Below are positions 32,201 to 39,363 of a stretch of DNA of 48,260 nt, in pieces (positions within the stretch are counted from its first letter, which is position 1; each line of letters begins with the position of its first letter). This DNA is from a virus. The stretch lies in the IMG/VR virus record IMGVR_UViG_3300032770_000032, positions 1 through 48,260 of that record; one strand, given 5' to 3'. The notes below the pieces were generated by a model, which saw only the letters and a list, made by a program, of their open reading frames with translations, was not told the origin of the DNA and made no database searches. Made by a program: the position numbers and the translations under genes.

Positions 32201-34210
32201 TTAGGCTACGCTGCCGGTTCGGGCATCAACCGTCACTGATTCAGCACCGCCGTAGCGTGCGTCAGCGATGATCATGCCGGGCTGATTCTGCGAAGCCATT
32301 TCAGCCTTCATCATTTCAATAAGAGCGGCGTCGGTCGGCGAGGTCGCTTTGATCACTTCACCGCCAAGCTGCAACTCAGTTTTGTTGAAATCGTTTTTGA
32401 CTGCCGGAGTGGACGGGCTCGTTTTGTTGTCGAGAGCGCCGGACTTGAAGGCTTCTTCAACCTGCTTGTCCATCGGCATACTCATCGACTTCTGCCAGCC
32501 CTCGTGGACTCCCGCGCTCACGCCCGCTTCCTCTTCCGTGTGACCGGATTTGACGAAGTTGTTCAGCGAATGGTTGTAGGCGCGTTGCTGGTCCTTTGCG
32601 ATTTGCATTTGCGTCGGGTCGGCGTGACGACTGAGCAGAACGGTCGCTTTGTCGGCGACCGGGTTGCCGGTCATTGGCCCGAAGTCAAACACCACACCGC
32701 CAGGTCCCGCGCTCTTCACGAACGGCATGGATTTATAGTGCGGATTCGGATTCTCCACGCGACCGAGGTCGTTGGAGTTCTCGTGGATGTTGGCGATGGT
32801 CTCAGGGTCATTGCGGTCCTCAACCATCTCGATCAGTGAATCGAGCACAGCCTCGGTCTCCGACTTGTTCATTTTCTTACCCTGTGCTGCGGCCTCTTGG
32901 AATTTCTTCTTGCCGTACTTCTTGCGGCCCACGTAGGCGGCGACACCGGGAGAGGTTTCGGCGGCGAGCTTTTTGAAGCCCATGTAGCCCTTGCGGAGTT
33001 CTTCCATCGCCTCGTCAACCTCAGCATAGGACTTGCCAATGTCGTGATACTTTTTCACGAGGGCGTTGATCTCGTTCTTGATACGAGCGTACATTTTCTC
33101 GGCGACCTCTTTCGCAGCGTCGTCGAGTTCCCGCTCCATGAACCACGAGCAGTTTTTCAACTCCTCAAGCTCTTTGACTTTCCATTTGAACTGCATGGCG
33201 AGGCTCGACCGTTGTTGATCGGGCGTCGGCTTGTATGGCTCGTATGCGATAGGCTCGGCCTTCTTCGGGAACAGCGACTTGCCGAACAGATCGTCCATGA
33301 AGTCAGACGACGACTTGTGGGCTTCTTCGCCGCCCTCTTCTTTGTCGAACTGACGAAGCTTTTTGATCGCACCTTTCGAGTGCTCTTTTTCTTTGGCCTC
33401 TTCATCGACAAATTCTTTGATCGGCCCTTTGCCAATCCACGGCTCTTTTTCAGATTTCATGGGAGCCATGCACTTCTTTTTCTTTTTCAGGTCTTCCATG
33501 TGATCATCGTCACAATCCGACTTGAGCAAGTCCTCGCCATTGAGATCGCCGAGAGCTTTGAGAAAGAGTTCTTCCTGGGTGAGTGAACGCTTCACGAGAC
33601 CATCGCCAGAGGTGGTCTCTTTCTCTTTGTTGATTTTCTTTTTCTGGTTGGTGTAGCGCGGAGATTCATCGCGCTTGCCCTCGCGGACCTTGGGGTTTTC
33701 TTCTTCGTCCGCGCCATGAACCGAGTCCACTTCCTCGGCCCGGTCGTTATCGACCTCTTTGCGGGTGACGATCTTATCGTCGTGGAACTGTTCGCCGTGC
33801 GTGTCTTTGATGTTTGCGGCGCCATAGTTGTCGCCGTTGTCGTCGCCTTTGGAATACTCGGACTTGCCGATGTACTGACGCATGGACTTGGCGACATTGT
33901 CATTTTGCGTGAGGGTCGCCGTCAGCCGGTCGGCGGCATTGCCCGCGAATCCGATGCGACCGTTCTCACCTTTCGCGAAGCCTTTTTCGATCATCGGCGC
34001 CACGGTGTCCTGGGTCTGCACGATGAGTGTCGGCTGTCCCACATGGATGCCGAGAGATTTCAGTTGGTCCATTTCGTCCCCCATTGATTTCTTAGTTTTG
34101 TTTCCTTCGCGGGTGAGGCCGGTCGATGCCGTGCAAACGGCATATGCGTTGACCTTCTTACCCTGTTTGGCTTTGACTTCCTTCACGCATCGTTCCCATT
34201 TTTCAGGCAT
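32201..34210 (-). CDS. Large charged head-module protein
   Basis: 669 residues from ATG 34210 (GGGAG upstream). The first 30 residues (MPEKWERCVKEVKAKQG, then NAYAVCTAS) form a motif recurrent at the N-terminus of phage head proteins. The rest is very charged with long helical segments, a basic KKKKK run near residue 246 and fifteen or so Lys-Ser pairs. It sits between the portal and an upstream protein of similar composition. Function unknown; an internal or scaffolding-type head protein is likely. Confidence 0.7.
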   Translation of the reverse strand: MPEKWERCVKEVKAKQGKKVNAYAVCTASTGLTREGNKTKKSMGDEMDQLKSLGIHVGQPTLIVQTQDTVAPMIEKGFAKGENGRIGFAGNAADRLTATLTQNDNVAKSMRQYIGKSEYSKGDDNGDNYGAANIKDTHGEQFHDDKIVTRKEVDNDRAEEVDSVHGADEEENPKVREGKRDESPRYTNQKKKINKEKETTSGDGLVKRSLTQEELFLKALGDLNGEDLLKSDCDDDHMEDLKKKKKCMAPMKSEKEPWIGKGPIKEFVDEEAKEKEHSKGAIKKLRQFDKEEGGEEAHKSSSDFMDDLFGKSLFPKKAEPIAYEPYKPTPDQQRSSLAMQFKWKVKELEELKNCSWFMERELDDAAKEVAEKMYARIKNEINALVKKYHDIGKSYAEVDEAMEELRKGYMGFKKLAAETSPGVAAYVGRKKYGKKKFQEAAAQGKKMNKSETEAVLDSLIEMVEDRNDPETIANIHENSNDLGRVENPNPHYKSMPFVKSAGPGGVVFDFGPMTGNPVADKATVLLSRHADPTQMQIAKDQQRAYNHSLNNFVKSGHTEEEAGVSAGVHEGWQKSMSMPMDKQVEEAFKSGALDNKTSPSTPAVKNDFNKTELQLGGEVIKATSPTDAALIEMMKAEMASQNQPGMIIADARYGGAESVTVDARTGSVA

Positions 34211-35315
34211 TGGCTTCTCCCTTGGGCGCCGGTTTCTTGGCCGGTGTTTCAGACCCTTGCTCTTTCGGAGTTTCGGCATGGATTCGGCTCAACGTGTGGC
34301 CGGGGAGTCGCTCCTTCATAAGCTGGGTCACGCGCTCGATGGCCTCACCGTGACTCTGCGACTCGACCTGCGGGAAGCGATGTTTGTACTCCTGCCCGTT
34401 GTGGGTGAAGTGGACTTCGACCGCGTGGTGCTTGGGCTTCATATTGGCGGACAGTTGGTGCATGAGCTTACGGGTTCCGCCGCGAGACCCTTCGTCCCCA
34501 CCGTGCATTTTGACGTGTTCGCGATGCGCCTGGTCAAGTTCCTTTGGCGGCTTCCCATCGTACAGGTGAGAGACCATCTTGTGCGTGTGCTCGGCGGCGG
34601 CTCGCACGGCTTGGTTTTTAGCCTCGTCTATGGTCGCTTGGTGACGTGTCTTCTCCTTGATGGCCTCTTCGATGGCCAGGCGCTTTGATGCGGTGCCCTC
34701 TAGCTCCCTGGCAGCATGAGCCTGGTTTTTCGGGTCTGGGTGCTGGACCCATTTGGAGAACTTCCGGTGTTCGAGCCCGGCGACCGGCACCCACTTGCCC
34801 TCAGCCATTTTTTTGTACTTGTTGCCGTCCGGCCCGACATGGACCGTGCCGACGGGGACTGGCTTGCCCTTAAATATAAAGTCCAAGTGGGACTTCCTGA
34901 ACTGAGAGAATCTCGATTGCGATTCGAGGACCGGCATGATGCGGCCCTGGAAGAGCGGATGGATTGCGCGAGGGTTCGATTCATCGCGGTCGTTCACGAT
35001 GGAGTAAAACTCGCGCACGGTCTCATATCCACCGGCTGAACGTGGGCGGGTGAATGTCTGGCCGCCATAGTTCACGGTCTCGGCTTGTTCGGCCCAATAG
35101 GTGTCCGGGTATGGCATGTAGCCGCCGCTCGGGTGCTGCATGTACGGATTGTAGTATTGGCTCTCCGGCGTCACTTGCACCGGGGAGAATGGGTCAAACG
35201 AGAGAGCCTTCATCAAGTCCTGCTCGATTGCTTCGACTTTTGTTTTCGGGCGTGTGGCGAGACCTTTGACAATGTGTTCGTCGAGGATGCTCGACAGTTT
35301 ATCCAAATCTTTCAT
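34203..35315 (-). CDS. Head-module protein, polyvalent-like
   Basis: 370 residues with a GGAG site. The N-terminal part is Tyr/Pro-rich (around QYYNPYMQHPSGGYMPYP), the middle holds a GNKYKKMAEGKWVPVAGLEH module related to the KY...W.Y modules of two other head proteins, and the C-terminal 150 residues are charged helix and His-rich. Overlaps the sigma-factor gene by 17 bases. Possibly an internal capsid protein; not recognised. Confidence 0.65.
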   Translation of the reverse strand: MKDLDKLSSILDEHIVKGLATRPKTKVEAIEQDLMKALSFDPFSPVQVTPESQYYNPYMQHPSGGYMPYPDTYWAEQAETVNYGGQTFTRPRSAGGYETVREFYSIVNDRDESNPRAIHPLFQGRIMPVLESQSRFSQFRKSHLDFIFKGKPVPVGTVHVGPDGNKYKKMAEGKWVPVAGLEHRKFSKWVQHPDPKNQAHAARELEGTASKRLAIEEAIKEKTRHQATIDEAKNQAVRAAAEHTHKMVSHLYDGKPPKELDQAHREHVKMHGGDEGSRGGTRKLMHQLSANMKPKHHAVEVHFTHNGQEYKHRFPQVESQSHGEAIERVTQLMKERLPGHTLSRIHAETPKEQGSETPAKKPAPKGEANA

Positions 35316-35976
35316 CTGGCTCCTCTTCCATCGCCGCTATCGGAACGCCGTCCTGGATAACCAAGCGTTCATCGCAAACATCGCAACGGAACTCGGTCGC
35401 TTTGTCACTGACTATGTTTTCAGATTGACATACCGGGCATAGGTGAGTGGTCAGGCCGAAGCCGAGTGGTCCGTCTTTGCGATAGTAGGCGTAGACGGCC
35501 TTTTTGATTTTCGCGAGCAGTTGATTCGCTCGGCTTTCAGAGAACTCGAACTCGGTTGCGATCTCGCGGATTGACTTGCCCTCGATACGGCATCTGAGGA
35601 TATCGAGTTCGCGGGGGGACAGAGCGATCAAGCAAGCAAACCGCTGTATGTCGATGCCTGAGTCCATTTGTTTATTTGCATTGCCGTCGTCAGAGATCAG
35701 CGCGAAGTCGAAATCGTCCACGCGCATCGGTCTGCGGGTTTTCGCCCGCTCGTCGCCGATCATCTTTCTGACCTCGTCAAGCACCGCGCCCTTGATACGA
35801 TACTCCGCGAAGGTTTTGAACTTCACGTTCCGACCGGGGTCGAATCGTTTCAGGGCTTGCGAGTAGCCGAGCATTCCGGCTGAGATCAGGACCGAGGTGT
35901 CGAGCCGCGTGAGATTCTTCTCCTTCAGCGTTCGGAGCACCACGATCTTAATCCACTTGACGATCTCTGGAGTCAT
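35299..35976 (-). CDS. Sigma-70 family factor with C-terminal zinc ribbon
   Basis: 225 residues. Residues 10-75 hold region 2: SVLISAGMLGYSQALKRFDP and KFKTFAEYRIKGAVLDEVRK, the helices that bind core polymerase and the -10 element. Residues 117-165 hold region 4: LSPRELDILRCRIEGKSIRE and a helix-turn-helix SESRANQLLAKIKK. There is no room for region 3, so it is closest to FliA/SigF-type or small phage sigma factors. Residues 180-201 are CPVC...CDVC, a zinc ribbon not usual on sigma factors. It would recruit host polymerase to late promoters. Confidence 0.85.
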   Translation of the reverse strand: MTPEIVKWIKIVVLRTLKEKNLTRLDTSVLISAGMLGYSQALKRFDPGRNVKFKTFAEYRIKGAVLDEVRKMIGDERAKTRRPMRVDDFDFALISDDGNANKQMDSGIDIQRFACLIALSPRELDILRCRIEGKSIREIATEFEFSESRANQLLAKIKKAVYAYYRKDGPLGFGLTTHLCPVCQSENIVSDKATEFRCDVCDERLVIQDGVPIAAMEEEPDERFG

Positions 35977-35979
35977 TCA

Positions 35980-36339
35980 TCAACCGCCGATTACCAAGGT
36001 GCAAGGGCATACAGTGGTGCCAGGGTTGACGACTGATATAGAGGTGAAGGTCGCCCACATCTTTGTGGACTTGCCGGGCTGGAGGTCCAACGGCGCCTGT
36101 CCATTTATGATGAGAGAGAGTGCGGCAGTCGGCTTGATGTAGAGCCATAGGCCGGTTGCGATAGTCTGCATGTTGATTGCGGTTGTGCCGGGTGCGAACT
36201 GTGCTGGCGAGAGGTTTAGGATTTGGGTGAGCGACGTGACGTCAATGTCGCTGATCTCTTCGTCAAACCGAATGTTTTGCGGTTGGTTCGACGTGTCGTC
36301 CGAGATTAGGATTTGCGTCGTCTCTAGATACCTGCTCAT
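35980..36339 (-). CDS. Small predicted virion protein
   Basis: 119 residues with a GAGGGGG site, strongest ribosome site of the area. Beta-rich and Thr/Ser/Pro-rich with QTIATGLWLYIKPTAALSL and TSISVVNPGTTVCPC segments, resembling small capsid- or fibre-associated beta proteins. Its first 77 bases overlap the end of the cold-shock gene in another frame. Not recognised. Confidence 0.6.
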   Translation of the reverse strand: MSRYLETTQILISDDTSNQPQNIRFDEEISDIDVTSLTQILNLSPAQFAPGTTAINMQTIATGLWLYIKPTAALSLIINGQAPLDLQPGKSTKMWATFTSISVVNPGTTVCPCTLVIGG

Positions 36340-36565
36340 TGTTGACCCCCTCGATCACTTTGATGTTGTGCGCTTGAGGCTTTCCAACGCCATTACGGAT
36401 TACAGCCTGGGGGTCAAACTCGACCGTCTCTCCCTTTTGGAGAACCCTGAACTCACCGGGCTCCGAATTTATTTTGGAGTAGTGAGCGAAGTAGTCAGTG
36501 TTGTCCTGACCACGGATGAAGCCATAGCCGTCTTGTACGTTGAACCAAATCACCTGTCCGCGCAT
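36263..36565 (-). CDS. Cold-shock domain protein
   Basis: 100 residues. Residues 1-72 are a cold-shock OB-fold: GQVIWFNVQDGYGFIRGQ with RNP1-like DGYGFI and RNP2-like YFAHYS, plus a KGETVEFDP strand. The last 28 residues are extra, charged and overlap the next gene. It probably binds single-stranded RNA or DNA and may chaperone phage mRNA. No clear ribosome site lies before the ATG. Confidence 0.82.
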   Translation of the reverse strand: MRGQVIWFNVQDGYGFIRGQDNTDYFAHYSKINSEPGEFRVLQKGETVEFDPQAVIRNGVGKPQAHNIKVIEGVNNEQVSRDDANPNLGRHVEPTAKHSV

Positions 36566-36619
36566 GTTATGAAGGCTATAAGACGAATTTGCGTTTGAAC
36601 AGCGAAAAATTACACCGTC

Positions 36620-36886
36620 CTACACTTTTGCAAGTTCGTCCAGGAAGCCCGGCTCTTGGTCAGAGTCATTGTTTTGTCGGTCGGCGAATGACGACTCTGT
36701 GCGGTGTAGTACGGTTGGCTCGCGGAGAGCGGATATCGCGTCTTTAAGGTCGTCGATGTAGATGGAAACGATTTCGACGATCTCGCGGACCTCGCTTGCT
36801 GTCAGCTTCTTTTTGACATGGTCTGGAAGCAACTCGTCAAAATACTCGAAGAGCCTTTGGTTCAGCCGCTCTTTCACTTCTCGCAT
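36620..36886 (-). CDS. Small charged helical protein
   Basis: 88 residues, not recognised. The first 60 residues are amphipathic helix (EVKERLNQRLFEYFDELLPD, VREIVEIVSIYIDDL) and the end is Ser/Asp-rich. It follows the lysozyme gene after a hairpin that includes its ribosome site. Unknown function. Confidence 0.6.
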   Translation of the reverse strand: MREVKERLNQRLFEYFDELLPDHVKKKLTASEVREIVEIVSIYIDDLKDAISALREPTVLHRTESSFADRQNNDSDQEPGFLDELAKV

Positions 36887-36890
36887 GAAA

Positions 36891-36913
36891 GGGCCTTCCT
36901 TGGCCCGAAGGCC
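36891..36913 (-). promoter_or_regulatory. Hairpin before the 88-residue gene
   Basis: GGCCTTC and GAAGGCC form a 7-bp stem with an 8-base loop; an alternative 5-bp stem (GGGCC / GGCCC) is mutually exclusive and puts AAGGA, the likely ribosome site, in its loop. It lies in the 39-base gap after the lysozyme gene and could act as a weak terminator or affect translation. Confidence 0.4.
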
Positions 36914-36925
36914 ATCCGTGGCATG

Positions 36926-37381
36926 TCAACTCAAAAACAAAAGCTGTTCGGCCTCGCGGCGCCGAAGCAATCCTTCAACCACCTTGCCGTTATCGTGGTC
37001 CCACTTGGGGAACTCCGCTGCGACCTCTGCGGCAGGTGCGCTGAAGTTGAGCAGTTTGAGCATGGTCGATGTTTCGAATGCGCCCACACCAACATTGTAC
37101 GCGAACGAGCAGAGGGCGCAAAACTGATTGTCAGTGACCGGGACCTTGATGTGAGCACGGACGACGTTGGCGACCGAGGTCAACTCGGCGGCCATCCATT
37201 GATCGGCCTCTTCCTGTGAGCAGGCGTCGGATGCGCAGACTGGGCGTCCGCTGATACGGGTCGTTCCCCACCCGATTGTCCACACGCCGCCCTCGTCCTG
37301 GTAAGCTTTTAATTTACAGCCCTCAAACTCTTTGATGATCGCGATTGCTGGCAAAAGGGAAGGCAATGTCGTTAGGTCCAT
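36926..37381 (-). CDS. Endolysin, GH24 (T4-like) lysozyme
   Basis: 151 residues from ATG 37381 (GAGG site). The catalytic triad is Glu20, Asp29 and Thr35 with the exact Ex8Dx5T spacing of GH24 muramidases; the next segment WTIGWGTTRISG is also typical. Size equals that of lambdoid R21/P22-type lysozymes. It hydrolyses the N-acetylmuramic acid linkage of peptidoglycan at lysis. The N-terminus has only a short SLLPAIAII stretch and no clear signal, so a holin is needed. Confidence 0.92.
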   Translation of the reverse strand: MDLTTLPSLLPAIAIIKEFEGCKLKAYQDEGGVWTIGWGTTRISGRPVCASDACSQEEADQWMAAELTSVANVVRAHIKVPVTDNQFCALCSFAYNVGVGAFETSTMLKLLNFSAPAAEVAAEFPKWDHDNGKVVEGLLRRREAEQLLFLS

Positions 37382-37410
37382 ACGTCCACCTCGCATGAAC
37401 CCTTTATCGG

Positions 37411-37785
37411 CTAAAGAGATTTGAGATCGGAGAGAAATGTGTTGGGCGGTTCTGGTTCGGGCTTGAGGTTGATATCTGGAATAATGAAGTCCACGCCGCC
37501 GTCTCCACCGCCACGAACGGTGAGATTGACTTCGATCATGCCAGCACCGGCATCGACGACTCTGATATCGCTGGCCTCCACACCGGCTGGCAATCGTTCG
37601 TGAACCATCTTTTCAACCACGCGCTTCACATTCTCGCGGGTCTCCTTCGTGTCGGCCTTGTTTTCGAACATGCCTCGCAGCGTGGAGTTCATGTAGTCTC
37701 TGAATTGCGCTTCGGTCATTGCTCCTGGCATCGAATCATAGGCGATGGGTGGACGATGCTTGTCCTCGCGTCTCGGTGCGCTCAT
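37411..37785 (-). CDS. Hypothetical protein
   Basis: 124 residues; ATG overlaps the preceding stop (ATGA). A helical N-terminal half (AQFRDYMNSTLRGMFENKAD) and a beta C-terminal half (IRVVDAGAGMIEVNLTVRGG). Resembles small gp25-like or wedge-type folds only loosely. Not recognised. Confidence 0.6.
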   Translation of the reverse strand: MSAPRREDKHRPPIAYDSMPGAMTEAQFRDYMNSTLRGMFENKADTKETRENVKRVVEKMVHERLPAGVEASDIRVVDAGAGMIEVNLTVRGGGDGGVDFIIPDINLKPEPEPPNTFLSDLKSL

Positions 37786-38099
37786 AGCTTTTTCAACTCG
37801 GTGAGAAACTCTGGGTCGTGCTCGTTTGAAAATTTCGGGTCAGCGAACGACTCGGCGATTCCCATGCCGGTCTTGATACGGGCTCTGAGATCGGCGTCGG
37901 TCTCTGGGTTGCCGTATGCGTCCACTCCGCGTGTGAGGCCATAATCCACAGCGATAAAGTCGAGCGTTTCCGATTGGGCAGTCTCTATGGTCGGGAGCTT
38001 GTCGAAGTCTCCGAGCCATTCGCGGGCCTCGTCAATGGTAATCAGCCCGGCGTTGTGTGCCGCCGTTGCCATTTCAAGCGTCTTGCTGAGTTTCGACAT
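37782..38099 (-). CDS. Hypothetical protein
   Basis: 105 residues from ATG 38099; the upstream frame lies within the preceding gene. The N-terminus MSKLSKTLEMATAAHNAGLI and TIDEAREWLGDFDKLP are helical, like the C-terminal EHDPEFLTELKKL. Not recognised. Confidence 0.6.
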   Translation of the reverse strand: MSKLSKTLEMATAAHNAGLITIDEAREWLGDFDKLPTIETAQSETLDFIAVDYGLTRGVDAYGNPETDADLRARIKTGMGIAESFADPKFSNEHDPEFLTELKKL

Positions 38100-38472
38100 G
38101 GGACTTATCGAGGATGATTTTCTGATCGTGATAGTCGCCGGAGATCGACTCAATGTTGATCTGATAGATTTTGCCGTCGAACGAGGTCCATCGGTGATTC
38201 GCGAGCCCAGTTTGCAGGGCCTTGATGAGAATCTCGGCGGGAATGGATTCGGGGTATATGATCTCGACGGTCTTCCCTATTTCCATTTTGCGTTCGCGTG
38301 GCGGCTCTGGAGTTGGCTTCGCCTCTTCGATCTCGCGCTCGATAGGCTTGTCCTTTTTGAAGCACGCCTCTGAGCAGGTGCGACTCGGCGAGTTCTTGTG
38401 GACTTTGAACTCGGTCGAGCAGACCACACACCGACGCATCACGAGTGGAAGCGGTTTCTCATCGGTGCTCAT
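38074..38472 (-). CDS. Hypothetical protein with N-terminal zinc-finger motif
   Basis: 132 residues from ATG 38472, which has GGACG upstream. Near the N-terminus CVVC (15-18) and RTCSEAC (31-37) pairs suggest a small zinc finger, followed by a Glu/Lys/Pro-rich linker and a C-terminal beta-alpha part (TVEIIYPESIPAEILIKALQ, KIYQINIESISGDY). Unknown role. Confidence 0.6.
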   Translation of the reverse strand: MSTDEKPLPLVMRRCVVCSTEFKVHKNSPSRTCSEACFKKDKPIEREIEEAKPTPEPPRERKMEIGKTVEIIYPESIPAEILIKALQTGLANHRWTSFDGKIYQINIESISGDYHDQKIILDKSHVETQQDA

Positions 38473-38584
38473 GCCACGTCCAAAAGCAAAGAAGTAGCGG
38501 CGCGATGGCCGCGATAGGATGGCCGAAGAACACGGCGGCTCCCGCCAAGCACAGATAAACAAATCTCAGAAGTATGATCTCCAC
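38459..38584 (-). CDS. 41-residue membrane peptide (holin-like candidate)
   Basis: Short frame starting at GTG 38584 with GGAG six bases upstream, ending 14 bases inside the next gene. The product has two hydrophobic segments (about IILLRFVYLCLAGAAVFF and IAAIAPLLLCFWTW) joined by a GHP turn, ending HEHR. It fills the gap between 38602 and 38472. The size and hairpin topology fit a small holin-like peptide, close to the lysozyme gene; it could also be an unrelated membrane peptide. Confidence 0.5.
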   Translation of the reverse strand: MEIILLRFVYLCLAGAAVFFGHPIAAIAPLLLCFWTWHEHR

Positions 38585-38601
38585 CCACGTCTCCAGAAAC
38601 C

Positions 38602-38859
38602 TCAAAAGTCCACCTTCACTCCCACGCCAGCCTCACACCCTTCGCCGGTCGCGCACGAGAAATGAACCTCAGCGGACACGGCGTTGTACGGTCTGCCCTC
38701 ACGGGCTTTGCGTTGCTCTTCGGGGTCGTTACCAGGACCGAACGGCACGAGTGTCGTGTAATCGCCTGGTTTAAATTCAATACCACACGCAGGGCATTTT
38801 TGTCCCACGCTAAAGTGATCGGCAGACTTTGGCCCGAACTTTCTAGGCTTGTCGCTCAC
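38602..38859 (-). CDS. Small zinc-ribbon protein
   Basis: 85 residues from GTG (coupled to the preceding 34-residue frame by a GTGA overlap). CPAC (22-25) and later Cys residues, with a conserved-looking KFGPKSADHFSVGQ start and GIEFKPGDYTTLVPFGPG; likely a zinc-binding protein of about 85 residues common in phages. Function unknown. Confidence 0.62.
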   Translation of the reverse strand: MSDKPRKFGPKSADHFSVGQKCPACGIEFKPGDYTTLVPFGPGNDPEEQRKAREGRPYNAVSAEVHFSCATGEGCEAGVGVKVDF

Positions 38860-38960
38860 GTATGAACCGCCTTATTGCGGTCCTCTTCCAGATTTGGGAA
38901 CTCTTTGTCTATGGCCTGAACGATCTCTTTTTCGAGAGCGCGGCGCCGTAAACCGATCAT
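38856..38960 (-). CDS. Possible 34-residue gene coupled to zinc-ribbon gene
   Basis: ATG at 38960 runs to a TGA that overlaps the GTG of the next gene (GTGA), the same coupling used all through this region. The product (about ALEKEIVQAIDKEFPNLEED in the middle) is a charged, coding-like helix. It is in a different frame from the overlapping C-terminus of the membrane protein gene, which here encodes an odd Arg-rich tail. No ribosome site is clear, so it could be a shifted end of that protein. Confidence 0.45.
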   Translation of the reverse strand: MIGLRRRALEKEIVQAIDKEFPNLEEDRNKAVHT

Positions 38961-39144
38961 CCATGCGTTTGAGCCAGGTCTCCCACGGCAGGATGAAGAA
39001 GAGAATGCCAGCGGCCCACATGAAGGGCGAAGTGTTTATCCACAGGAGCTTCACCGACTCGATATACCTGTCCTTGCCGATTAGGTCCTGAATCAAACCG
39101 TTGACACAGATGGCGACGCAGTAGCCGCGAACGAACTGGCTCAT
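38872..39144 (-). CDS. Membrane protein, holin candidate
   Basis: 90 residues with a strong AGGAGAG ribosome site. One clear hydrophobic stretch (SPFMWAAGILFFILPWETWL, residues about 39-58), a weaker N-terminal one (YCVAICVNGLI), and a C-terminal tail rich in Arg and Lys, as in many holins. It lies between small genes near the lysozyme. The last 30 residues overlap a 34-residue frame and may be replaced if a frameshift occurs. Holin assignment is inference. Confidence 0.6.
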   Translation of the reverse strand: MSQFVRGYCVAICVNGLIQDLIGKDRYIESVKLLWINTSPFMWAAGILFFILPWETWLKRMDDRFTAPRSRKRDRSGHRQRVPKSGRGPQ

Positions 39145-39363
39145 TTAACTCTCCTCTAGCATTTGTTCATAGTCTCGATAGGCATTGCCGAGCCGGTCAA
39201 GCTCCTTCTCACCGTGAATGAGACGGATGAGATGATACGTGATAAATCCGTAGGTGCGCGTGACCTCGTGCCGGGTCTCACCGTCGAGCCATGTCGTCGT
39301 GTAATTGTAGTTCCACCCCGAACGTCTCCAGCCGGTTGTGGCGTGGCGACCTAGTTTCGCCAT
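39145..39363 (-). CDS. Hypothetical protein
   Basis: 72 residues from ATG 39363. N-terminal basic part with WRRSGWNYNYTTTWLDGE, then a helix ending RDYEQMLEES. No clear family. TAA-ATG junction with the next gene. Confidence 0.6.
   Translation of the reverse strand: MAKLGRHATTGWRRSGWNYNYTTTWLDGETRHEVTRTYGFITYHLIRLIHGEKELDRLGNAYRDYEQMLEES

Noticed and set aside
34211-34279. Longer basic N-terminus of the 669-residue head protein
   Set aside because: Those 23 residues overlap the upstream gene; ATG 34210 has GGGAG and starts the known-looking PEKWERC motif.
36566-36619. Promoter for the cold-shock gene
   Set aside because: A TTATAG element is present but no -35-like hexamer lies 16-18 bases upstream, so it is not listed as a feature.
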